Assembly (NCBI GenBank): GCA_017165825.1
Contig: CM029370.1
Span: 22,698,186-22,762,185 of the forward strand
DNA: 64,000 bases
DNA from: Hepsetus odoe
Taxonomy: Eukaryota; Chordata; Actinopteri; Characiformes; Hepsetidae
Direction of reading: 5' to 3'
The position numbers and the translations under genes are program-made. Below the pieces are notes generated by a model, which was not told the origin of the DNA, searched no databases, and saw only the letters and a program-made list of their open reading frames with translations. Of the stretch, positions 37,172 through 46,562 are shown piece by piece (the stretch's first letter is position 1; each line of letters starts with the position of its first letter).

Positions 37172-37508
37172 TCAAACATCGATTAAAGACCTACCTGTTC
37201 ATGGAATTTCTCAGGGAATAATCCTCGCAAACCATCTACTCTCCTACCTCTGCTCCTTCTTTTTCTTAAACCTCTGCTCTCTCTTTCCTGTCTTATCCAT
37301 TAAAAAAAAAATGTAGATAGTGTAGGTGTATATACTTATCACAAGGGCACTTAGTTTGTTGCTTAGGCTGTAATAGCTAATCAGCAGTTGCTGATCTGAG
37401 CTGGTTATCAAGATGATGATGATGATCTAATGTGGAGACAAAGCTCTGTTGCAAGTCGCTCTGGATAAAAGCGTCTGCTAAATGCCGTAAATGTAAATGT
37501 AAATGTAA
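37172..37508 (+). mobile_element. L2-like LINE 3' end sharing its tail with SINE family A
   Basis: Starts with the last codons of a reverse transcriptase frame (TTCAAACATCGATTAAAGAC, translating FKHRLKTYLFMEFLRE then stop), followed by a short 3' UTR. The tail is AGTCGCTCTGGATAAAAGCG, TCTGCTAAATGCC and (GTAAAT)n to about 37508. The tail matches family A SINEs, so this is a relative of the LINE that mobilised them. An A-run and a GATGAT repeat lie inside the 3' UTR. Confidence 0.7.
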
Positions 37509-37704
37509 ATAAAAGCCACAGATATCTGCATGATAACATAATGTGCAAGGAGGAGTTCACATGATAATAAAGTAAAGTCACTGAAATAAAGCATTTTACT
37601 AAGGTCAGCATGGTGAAATGGGCAGTGAGAAATTCAAGCTAGACACGGTTCAATATAGTGACACTGTGTAGTTTGTTGTATGTTTAATAGATACCATTTT
37701 TAGA

Positions 37705-37915
37705 CAGCCATTGGCTAATGGCAGGAGAAGAGGACTTGCAACCAAGGGTTGATGGTTCAATTCCCTGGACTGTCAGATACAATATTGACAGCAGGAGAGC
37801 AGGCGTATAATGCTTCTCCACTCCTGCACCCACAGCTGAAGTGCTATTTAAGGCTCTTAACCCGACAACTTCCCACAGCCCACTGCAATACCTGCACCCT
37901 GGTGTGTGCATTCAC
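37705..37915 (+). repeat. Possible tRNA-derived SINE (family F)
   Basis: GGTTGATGGTTCAATTCCCT is B-box-like. It is followed by CACTCCTGCACCCACAGCTG, AAGTGCTATTTAAGGCTC and CCACTGCAATACCTGCACCC. It is related in layout to 31500-31670. Classification is tentative. Confidence 0.45.
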
Positions 37916-38209
37916 TAATGGCGTGTGGAGGACAGGTTAATTTCAGAGAACAAAATCATGGTTCACTGCTCAGTGTGTTTGTACAAGCGAAGGAATTACA
38001 TTAATTTAATTAATATTAAAATTGATCCTAATTCATGGTTTAGAGCTTGTCTTCTGGCTGGTTTTCATGAAAACTTACTGTTCTGTTACATTATATCAGC
38101 TACTTGTAAGAAAAATAAATCCTACTTAAGGTGTGCTAATCTTCAAGGAAGACAGATATTTAGAAGTTATAAGAACAATTAATGGGACTAAGACCCATAA
38201 GTCAAAGGT

Positions 38210-38480
38210 TCATTCATTAATTTTCTTAGCTGCTTGTCCTGATTAGGGTTGTGGGCGATGCTGGAGCTTATCCCAGCTCCCACAGGGCGAAAGGTGGAGA
38301 AATATCCTGGAAAGGCCAATAGTCCATCGCAGGTCAGACACAGACAAAGACATTCAAACACACACTCAAGCCACCTGACATGCATGTCTTTGGACAGTGT
38401 TAGGAAACTGGAGCACTTGGAGGAAACCCACACAGACACGGCGAGAAATTGCAAACTCCACACAGAAAGAACCTGAAACA
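38210..38480 (+). repeat. Interspersed fish repeat
   Basis: Carries the words TAGCTGCTTGTCCTGATTAG, GCTGGAGCTTATCCCAGC, CATGCATGTCTTTGGACAG, GGAGGAAACCCACACAGACA and TGCAAACTCCACACAGAAAG. This layout is very common in teleost genomes. It runs directly into an (ATCT)n microsatellite (38481-38526). Confidence 0.65.

Positions 38481-38526
<46 letters not shown>
38481..38526. repeat. (ATCT)n microsatellite
   Basis: Eleven or so ATCT units. The family A SINE at 38530 was probably inserted in it, because more TCTATCTATC follows that SINE at about 38958-38968. Confidence 0.95.
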
Positions 38527-38603
38527 GACTTTTGCAGCATTTAGGAGACACTCTTATCTAGAGCGACTTCCCTTTCATAATTACAGGGACAGTCCCCCTG
38601 GAG

Positions 38604-38828
38604 TGGGGCAGCCTAGTGGTTAGGGCGTTGGCCGCATGATCGGAGAATCGGGGGTTTCCCAAAAGGTTGCCCTGAGGTACCCTTGAGCAAGGTGCCGTCC
38701 CTGTCACGCTCCTCCCTGTGATGGGCTGGCATGTATCCCCAGGGTGTATCCCCTGTCCTTTATCCTATGTGAGCTGGGTTGGACTCCAGCACTCCCCCAC
38801 GACCCCAGCGGCAGAAAATGACTGACTG
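38604..38828 (+). mobile_element. Composite SINE (family B-like head, second body), nested
   Basis: The head GGGGCAGCCTAGTGGTTAGG and GGTTGCCCTGAGGTACCCTT are as in family B. From about 38716 the sequence changes to another body: GTGATGGGCTGGC, GGGTGTATCCCCTGTCCT, GAGCTGGGTTGGACTCCAGC, ACCCCAGCGGCAGAAAATG. It ends in TGACTGACTG. The same head-body combination is found at 54707-54974, so it is a real family and not a local accident. Confidence 0.8.
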
Positions 38829-38898
38829 AGTCCCCCTGGAGCAATTCAGGGACCTAGTGGTGGTAGTGCCAGAGGTGGGATTTGACCTGTTGAGCCAT

Positions 38899-38924
38899 AG
38901 GTTCTTTCTGTGTGGAGTTTGCAA
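38899..38924. repeat. 26-bp patch inverted-identical to 38449-38474
   Basis: These 26 bases are the exact reverse complement of 38449-38474, a segment of the repeat 450 bp upstream. They replace the expected family A sequence (AGGTCCATAGGCAAGTA-type) between AGGT and GCAA words that are shared by donor and acceptor. Confidence 0.85.
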
Positions 38925-38988
38925 GCACCCTACCACTAGACCACTGCCACCCAGCTGTCTATCTATCGAGATATCTATATCAGATAAT

Positions 38989-39225
38989 GGTGGAGCAGTG
39001 TTGGAAAGTGGTTAGGAACTAGACCCCATGATCAGAAGGTTGTAGGTTTGTGTCCCAGAGCAGGAGGTTACTGTGAGGAACATCACTGTGAGGAACATCA
39101 CTGTGAGGAACATCACTGCTCCCGGGGGGCTGGATAAGGCTGTCCAATGCTCCACGCAAGTGTGATGGATTCAGTGAAGAGAAGCATTTGGTTGTCGTTC
39201 ACTTTGTGCTGTGCTCTTGCTCAAT
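38989..39225 (+). repeat. tRNA-like degenerate SINE with 15-bp tandem repeat
   Basis: Head-like GGTGGAGCAGTGTTGGAAAG, then AAGGTTGTAGGTTTGTGTCC, then three copies of CTGTGAGGAACATCA (39071-39115), CTGCTCCCGGGGGGCTGGAT and CACTTTGTGCTGTGCTC. It is probably an old relative of family B. Confidence 0.45.
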
Positions 39226-39604
39226 ATGACAAAAAGTTTCTGTCACTTTCTGTTTTTTCACTGAAAACGCTGCAAATAGGACATTCAAAAGGCCACACAT
39301 CGGCCTCTAGCGGAGAGAAGGAGAAGTGCAAGATGAGAATTCCATCAACACAAAAAAAGCTCTGAAACAGCCCTTCAAGTTTATAAATCAGAACTGCTGA
39401 ACGCATCAAGTGTTGGTTACACACTAAAATAAACTTCAAAAGGCTGCTTTAATCTACGGGAATTAAATACGGAATAAAGGTTATAAAGCTTTAGGCATAA
39501 ATAACAGAAATAATGGATCTGCCTGGAAAAGCAGTAAAGGTCCATCACCAGGGCGACTAGGGTTACATAAGAGATTGACCGGAAGCAGGAATCGGTAACA
39601 TCAC

Positions 39605-39802
39605 AGGAATGTTTATGGAATTTGGAGACTGGAATGTGTTTTTATCCCACCGGTATTCCAGCCCCGCTGTCCCGGCCAAGATGCAGGTGGGAAACAAATG
39701 AACAGCACCAGTCCTGAGATTGGTGATGTGACGTCAGGTGAAGCCCCGCCCCCAGTTGCTATATCAGCCCCTGATTGGTGGAGCCGCGATCCTCAGGAAT
39801 GT
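39605..39802 (+). promoter_or_regulatory. thbs1: Three TEAD-type (GGAATGT) motifs in the thbs1 promoter
   Basis: AGGAATGT at 39605-39612, TGGAATGT at 39630-39637 and AGGAATGT at 39795-39802, all on the same strand within 200 bp. GGAATG is the core bound by TEAD factors, the partners of YAP/TAZ, and thrombospondin-1 is reported as a YAP/TEAD-responsive gene. Binding here is inferred from motif and position only. An ETS-like CCGGAAG lies at 39579-39585. Confidence 0.5.
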
Positions 39803-39820
39803 CAGGGAACTGTTTAAATA
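39719..39820 (+). promoter_or_regulatory. thbs1: thbs1 core promoter: two CCAAT boxes, CRE, GC box, TATA-like box
   Basis: Inverted CCAAT boxes (ATTGG) lie at 39719-39723 and 39774-39778. A full palindromic CRE TGACGTCA is at 39729-39736. GCCCCGCCCCC (Sp1/EGR-type) is at 39743-39753, and TTTAAATA is at 39813-39820. This spacing puts transcription start about 25-30 bp after the TATA-like box, near 39845. NF-Y, CREB/AP-1 and Sp1/EGR1 are expected binders. These fit a growth-factor- and stress-inducible early-response gene, as known for thrombospondin-1. Start site not proven. Confidence 0.75.
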
Positions 39821-39846
39821 GCAGTGAGCGTGTTTAGAGAGAGTTC

Positions 39847-39933
39847 AGCTCCTGAGAGAGAAGAGAGGAAAGCGGGATTACTGCCTTTTATTCTGGATTG
39901 TATATATTTCATCTTTTTTCAACAAGGAAACGG
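39847..39933 (+). other. thbs1: thbs1 exon 1 (non-coding 5' UTR)
   Basis: Inferred from the core promoter upstream and the donor GG|GTAGGA at 39934. It contains no ATG, so the first start codon of the spliced mRNA is the one in exon 2. The 5' end is approximate. Confidence 0.6.
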
Positions 39934-40494
39934 GTAGGAATCTTATTCTGATGGCCTTTATAACAGGAAAGCGATATTGGATACTGTCTATCGTTTATTA
40001 TGGGTTTTATTCGTTTATTTATTATTAAAAAGTGCACAGGTTTTAATCAATAATTTTTTTCTTAACAAGTGGACATGTGTTATTCATTTTTTACATTTTT
40101 CTAATAAAAAAAGTTGTTATATAAGTAAATATATATAAGTTGTTAAATAAGTAAACACGTGCCCTTCATGTATTTATTCTTATCAAGGGAATAACTTTGT
40201 TTATTTGTATATTGTTAATAAGGTAACAGGTTGCATTGATTCATCTGTTTATTTCTGTATAATAAGCGAACAGCTTTTAATCCTTCACTTACTTTCATCG
40301 GAGAGCAGGTTGAATGTATTTATTTCTAAGGAATGAACATTAAATTATTTCATTTATTTATTATTTATAAGGGAACAGGTTGTATGTATTTATTTATGGT
40401 CAATTAAGGGAACAGGTGGGATCTCTGTTGGTTTCAGGCGCATTTAAGATCCTTCATCAAGTGTGAAACTGAAAGTGGGACATTTTTCCTGCAG
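39934..40494 (+). other. thbs1: thbs1 intron 1 with degenerate repeat array
   Basis: AT-rich intron built largely from about nine diverged units with the theme AAGGGAACAGGTTGTATG and a TATTTATT spacer. Units start near 40030, 40067, 40148, 40219, 40263, 40301, 40328, 40368 and 40407. The theme also resembles the exon 1 donor itself (AAGGAAACGGGTAGGAATCT at 39924). The acceptor is taken at TTTTTCCTGCAG (40494); GGTTTCAG at 40437 is an alternative. Neither adds an upstream ATG. Confidence 0.7.
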
Positions 40495-40516
40495 GCACCA
40501 GGAGAAACAGTGGGAG

Positions 40517-40580
40517 ATGAAGTTAAGAACAATATTTTTGTTACTGATGCTGTGGAGCTGCGAGGGCGCCAGGGTGGCAG
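40517..40580 (+). CDS. thbs1: thbs1 exon 2 coding part: signal peptide
   Basis: Codons 1-21. The ATG has a purine at -3 and is the first ATG of the spliced message. Hydrophobic core IFLLLMLWS follows K2/R4, with cleavage likely after G17 or A18. Donor CAG|GTGAGA; one base carries into exon 3. The exon itself starts at 40495 (or 40438). Confidence 0.93.
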
Positions 40581-43500
40581 GTGAGAGATTTAAAATGGTG
40601 ATGAGATTAAAAGTGGTCTGACTTTCATCTCCCAGAAGGTGGGACAGGCTGTCCGCAGCGATCTGAGTGCTGACTTCACTTCTCCTCTGTCCACAGAGAG
40701 CAGGGATGACAACAGTGTCTTCGACCTGTTCGAGCTCATACAGGTGCAAAAGAAACACCACGGGGTGACCCTGGTGAAAGGAGACGACCCGTACAGTCCC
40801 GCCTACAAGATCCTGAACCCCGACCTGATCCCCCCGCTGCCCGAGTCCTCCTTCAGGGACCTGATGGAGTCCATCCAGGCGGAGAGGGGCTTCCTGCTGC
40901 TGCTCAACTTCAAGCAGCTCAGGAACAGCAGGGGCGCGCTGCTCACCGTGGACAAGCTGGACGGCTCCGGGCCCATCTTCGAGATCATCTCCAACGGCAA
41001 GGCCAAAACGCTGGACGTGGTCTACTCCACCGAGAACAAGCAGCAGGTGGTGTCCCTCGAAGAAGCGGAGCTGGCCACGGGACAGTGGAAGAACATCACG
41101 CTCTTCGTGCAGGAGGACCGCGTGCACTTCTATGTGGGCTGCGAGGAGATCGACAGCGCAGAGCTGGACGCGTCCATCCACACCATCCTGACCCCCGACA
41201 CCCCGGGGGTGGCCAACCTGAGGATCGGCAAAGGGGCGGTCAACGACAAGTTCATGGTGAGTCTGGCTCTCAAACTGAGCTTACACGGCCTTCAGCTGCA
41301 ATTATTATTGTTTTTACATATAGAGAGAGAGTAAGAACCAGGCACTGGTCATAATACATTCTGGGAGGGGGGTTAAGATGTAGCCAACGTGACAGAAGAA
41401 CAATATATGGGGAAAAAGACAAACTGCATATATTCCATCAATACATTAAAAAAAAAAAAAAGAAAAAAAAGTCTCACAGAAGACAATAGGCATAGGCCTA
41501 GGTGTAAAGTTTATTATTTTAAAAGGACACTTTTTATATATTTATTTTTCAGGGTGTGCTCCAAAACGTGCGCTTTGTTTTCGGGACCACACTGGAAGCA
41601 ATTTTGCGGAATAAAGGATGTCAACACTGTAAGTGCGGTTCTAGTTCTTTTAAATGTGTTTGACTGATGCTTTGCCTTGTTATATATGAATCAGTGTCCA
41701 GACTAACCAAAGTGCATGGAAAAGTAATAACCTGTGCAAGCAAACAGCCAAGTGCATTTAATTCAGTTTACAATTTGGACAAATTTTAGTGCTTTGAAAA
41801 AAAATATATTACTTTTCAGGAAAAGTTGGCTGATTTGTGTTGATCTGATGGAGCGCGGTGTAGTATTCTCATAAAACATGCAGAACCTTCTAAACTGGAA
41901 GAGCCTTAAAGAGATATGAGTGTAGCTGTACGTCACCCTGGGTTGTAGCTTCTTGCAGAGCTTTAATAAAGACACAGAAAGACAAAGAAAATGTTTATAC
42001 CCTGTTACAGCAATCATGACTGATATAATCACCCTGGACAACCCCATCAACGGATCCAGGCCAGCCATCAGGACTGACTACACTGGCCACAAGTCTAAAG
42101 GTAAGGCTGAAAATCTTCACCTGGCAAAGTGCACATGAGTGAAAAACATTATTTATGAGCATAGAAACGTATCCCTGTCCCTGTGGCTATAACCACACTT
42201 TTCACCCCCTTTGACAGATCTACAGATGATTTGTGGCTTTTCCTGTGAGGACCTGGCTAGCATGTTCAAAGAATTAAAGGGCCTTGGAGTGGTAGTACAA
42301 GAACTTTCCAATGAGCTTCGCAAAGTGGTGAGAAAAGACTTTCTTCCTGGGTTTAGACAGTGCTGTTTTTTTTTTTACTCTTATATAATTTACAGACTAA
42401 TGTAAGGTTAAACCAAAACAGAAGTTGTGTACTGAATGGAATTCAGAAAGTGATGCAATATGAATTTGAATGTGAATGTACTGCTGTTTGTTTCCTAGAC
42501 AGATGAGAACAGTGTGCTCATGAAACGTATGGGAATCCATGAAGGTGTTTGTCTCCACAACGGCATTGTGCATAAGAACAGGGAGGAATGGACTGTGGAC
42601 GACTGCACTGAGTGCACTTGCCAGGTAAGTGCACCTTTTGGAGTGTGCTTTGTGAACAGCCTGTCAGAATTTAAGTGCAATAGGCTTTGTCATTAAGTCA
42701 CTAATTTGTGAGTGAGAGAGAGGGCAGCCATGCTATGATTTACTGTCTTTCGCCTTGTCGACTGTTGTGTCTGGCTCTCTGAAGCACCATGTCTCTAATT
42801 AAGATTAGGAAGCCGGGGGTTGTTCAACACAGGCTCTATGACAAATGACCACAACTTAGAACAATAAAAAATGATTGAAGTTAGTAGTTCAGCCACTTTA
42901 TTTTTCTGGTGCACTCTGCGGTACAGAAAGCAAACTCACACGGCTTATCAACACCCAGGCATATTCTCTCGCTTAATTAGAGAGTTTAACAAGGCCATGT
43001 TGCTAAACTCACTTCCTGGGTATTTTGGCAGACAGAAGGATTGTGTTTGCTGTTTCTAAGATTAGTCTACCCCTCTTTGTAGTTTTCTTTGCTTGGCTAT
43101 TTGCCACCTAACTTATGACCTAGAGTGTTAGACAAGGCTTCTTTTGGCTCCCTGTGACTAATGAGGTGTGATCGGTGGTTACAGAACTCAGCGACTGTGT
43201 GCCGAAAGATTTCCTGTCCCCTGATTCCCTGTGCCAATGCAACCGTGCCTGATGGTGAATGCTGCCCCCGCTGTGGAACTCGTAAGTACAGTTCAATAAT
43301 CATAGGCTTTTCAGGATTAGCCTAACTTATAAATGACAGCTTGGTAAAGCATAAGACATTTCATTTGTTTTCAGTAAACAGAAATTTATTAAAGGGTCCA
43401 GTTATAAATTTGAGTTAAGAAGGGCATATATGTGAAGGAGAGCTATGAAGATGACTGACGATCACAGGCTTAATTTAGAACTGACTGGTAAAACATACAC

Positions 43501-46500
43501 TGGGGCAAACAAAAGAACCTAAATGTAAGTAACAGTAGTCACATTGTGCACCAGTTAATTTGTAAAATGCTGTAATGGCCATAATTGGCTAAATTAGTTA
43601 AAGATGGAAAACTGGTGCTGAGCAGCAACAATCCAGTGGAGCAAAAATAACATTTTTGCCCCACCAAATGACATTTAAACTTAAATACTTGAATAAAGAC
43701 AGAAAACCACATTAATCATTTGAAATATATTATATTATAACACATTCAAGTTTATTTGCAAATCCACTTCCCATTTTGGATAGATAATCAAAGGGGATCC
43801 CTTTGCATTTAGAAAACTGCCTTTTCCTGGCATGGCAACTTGTTGGTTCATGCCAGGGTTCCCTGGAGTAGTCTGTCTCAACCAGCACAGGCTAAATCGA
43901 GTCCATTAAGGCTCTGCATTAAAAGCTTTTCTCCTCTTTGCTGCTTTAGAAAAAGGGAATAGCTCTGCTATTGTCTCCCTCTGCTCTCCTCCAACAGCGA
44001 GTGACTCTGCTGAGGATGGCTGGTCCCCCTGGTCTGAATGGACCCATTGTTCCGTGTCTTGTGGAAGGGGCATTCAGCAGCGCGGCCGATCCTGCGACCG
44101 CATCAATAACAACTGCGAGGGCACGTCTGTGCAGACCAGAGACTGCTACCTCCAGGAATGCGACAAGCGCTGTGAGTGGTCCATCAGCACAAGCTCTCTG
44201 CTTTTTCATTCTTTGGTGAAAAAAATATTTTAACTTGTGTTTCTTATTCATATTCCTCAGTTAAGCAAGATGGCAATTGGAGCCACTGGTCACCATGGTC
44301 CTCTTGCTCCGTCACCTGTGGATCTGGTGTCATCACACGCATACGTCTCTGCAACTCTCCTACGCCACAGCTGGGAGGAAAGGACTGCCAGGGCAAAGGC
44401 AGGCAGACTGAGAAATGTGAAGAGTCATCATGTCCAAGTAAGTGAGCTAAAAATACAAAGGAACAAACACAGTGGTGAGCAATGTGAAGAAGCAAATAGT
44501 CACAGAAAGTTTATGACGACACATGGTTCCCCTGCTTGTTTAGTTAATGGTGGCTGGGGACCGTGGTCACCATGGGATGCCTGCTCAGCTACCTGTGGAG
44601 GAGGAGCCCAAAGCCGCAAACGTCTTTGCAATGATCCACCACCCAAACACGGAGGCAAAGACTGTGTGGGTGATGGAAAGGCAACTCAGCTCTGCAACAA
44701 GCAGGCCTGTCCTATCGGTAAGTTTCTATGCCACTCATGAGCATAGAAAATGTGATTTCAATCGCCATTAACATTTCCATTAATCTTTTTTTTTCTAAGA
44801 TGGATGTCTGTCCAATCCCTGCTTTGCCGGCAGTCAGTGCACAAGCTTTCCAGATGGTTCATGGAAGTGTGGTAAATGTCCAGAGGGTTACTCTGGAAAT
44901 GGAATCATCTGCAAGGATATTAACGAGGTGAACTTTCTCTCTTCTTTATTAGTTTCCAGACAGAAGAAGTTCTTTTGAATAACTAACTATTTTTTTTTCT
45001 GCTTCTAACAGTGCAAGGAAGTCCCAGATGCCTGCTTCGAGTTCAGTGGAGTCCACAGGTGTGAAAACACAGTACCTGGGTACAATTGCCTTCCATGTCC
45101 CCCACGTTATAGTGGCCCACAGCCCTTTGGCCGTGGAGTGGAGAACGCTGCTGCAAATAAACAAGTAAGAAACAATAGCAAGCATGTGGAAGGGAAAGTC
45201 TCACATAGCATTGTGGTATAGAGTAACCTTGATATCTGTCCTTGTTGCAGGTGTGCACACCTCGCAACCCCTGCCTAGATGGAAGTCATGATTGCAACAA
45301 GAATGCCAGGTGTAACTATCTGGGACATTTCTCAGACCCCATGTACCGTTGTGAGTGTAGGCCTGGCTATGCTGGAAATGGACATATCTGTGGAGAGGAC
45401 ACTGACCTGGATGGCTGGCCAAATGCTGATCTTGTGTGTGTGGAGAATGCCACCTATCACTGCAAGAAGGTTAGAGAAAAGATTTGTCAAAAGCAATTCA
45501 TGCATAAAACATAAATATCAGTGTTCATTACTAACTTTTCTATACCTGTAGGACAACTGCCCAAACCTACCAAACTCAGGTCAGGAGGATTATGACAAGG
45601 ATGGAATTGGTGATGCTTGTGATGATGATGATGATGACGATGGTATTTCCGATGACAGGGTACAGTATATTACTTTTATATTGAGATTCCAAAATTCTAA
45701 ATGATTAAAAAGTTTTTTTATTGATGTCAGTATAGAAACTTGCAAAAAATATGTCAGTGAGTATGTTATACCTCGGCTCTCCGTGTTTCAAGTGGTTATG
45801 CATTCATAAGTGAAGCTAAGATGAAAAGAAATGCTGCAGACAAAAAAATTCAACTTGTATAAGAGCCAAACCTCAAATTCCAACATGGAGGTACTACTCT
45901 GAAAGGCCGACAGTGTATCCTGCTAATTCCAACATTATACTTGGTCTCAATCCTAAAATAAGCTTCACTTGTATGCTTCCACTCCTCTAAATAGACCTAT
46001 ACAACCACAGCCAAATTACAAGCCTTCCATCTAAAAGTAATAACCTCCTCTTGCAATGTTTTAGGGAGTGGCAAGTGCTTTACCATTTTTCCTTACTCTG
46101 CCATCTTTATAAACAGGACAACTGCCCATTCATCTTCAATCCAAGACAGTACGACTATGACCGGGATGATGTCGGAGACCGCTGTGACAATTGCCCGTAC
46201 AACAGCAACCCAGACCAGACAGACACAGACAACAATGGCGAAGGCGATGCATGTGCTGTGGACATTGATGGAGATGGTAAGAGAGCCAGTTTAAGAGAGC
46301 TGGCAAAACTGGGAGTGTCCTTTTAGAAGATAAAGGAAAAGTCCAAGTGACCTAATGTTAACCTGCTCCCTCAGGTGTTCTGAATGAGAAGGACAACTGT
46401 CCATATCTGTATAATGTGGACCAAAGGGACACTGATCTAGATGGAGTTGGTGACCACTGTGACAACTGCCCTCTGGAGCATAATCCTGACCAGGTAGGCA

Positions 46501-46501
46501 T

Positions 46502-46562
<61 letters not shown>

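Larger units (their letters stand above)
38530..38953 (-). mobile_element. SINE family A split by a composite SINE
   Basis: The minus-strand family A element has tail sequence at 38530-38600 and the body and head at 38842-38953. Between them is a plus-strand composite SINE bounded by 13-bp direct repeats AGTCCCCCTGGAG (38591-38603 and 38829-38841), its target duplication. The head also carries a foreign patch (38899-38924), described separately. Confidence 0.85.

Noticed and set aside
40444..41181. 245-codon open frame on the minus strand across thbs1 exons 2-3
   Set aside because: It is the antisense shadow of GC-rich exon 3. It crosses the real splice sites, has no promoter or domain, and its composition follows from the G/C-ending sense codons.
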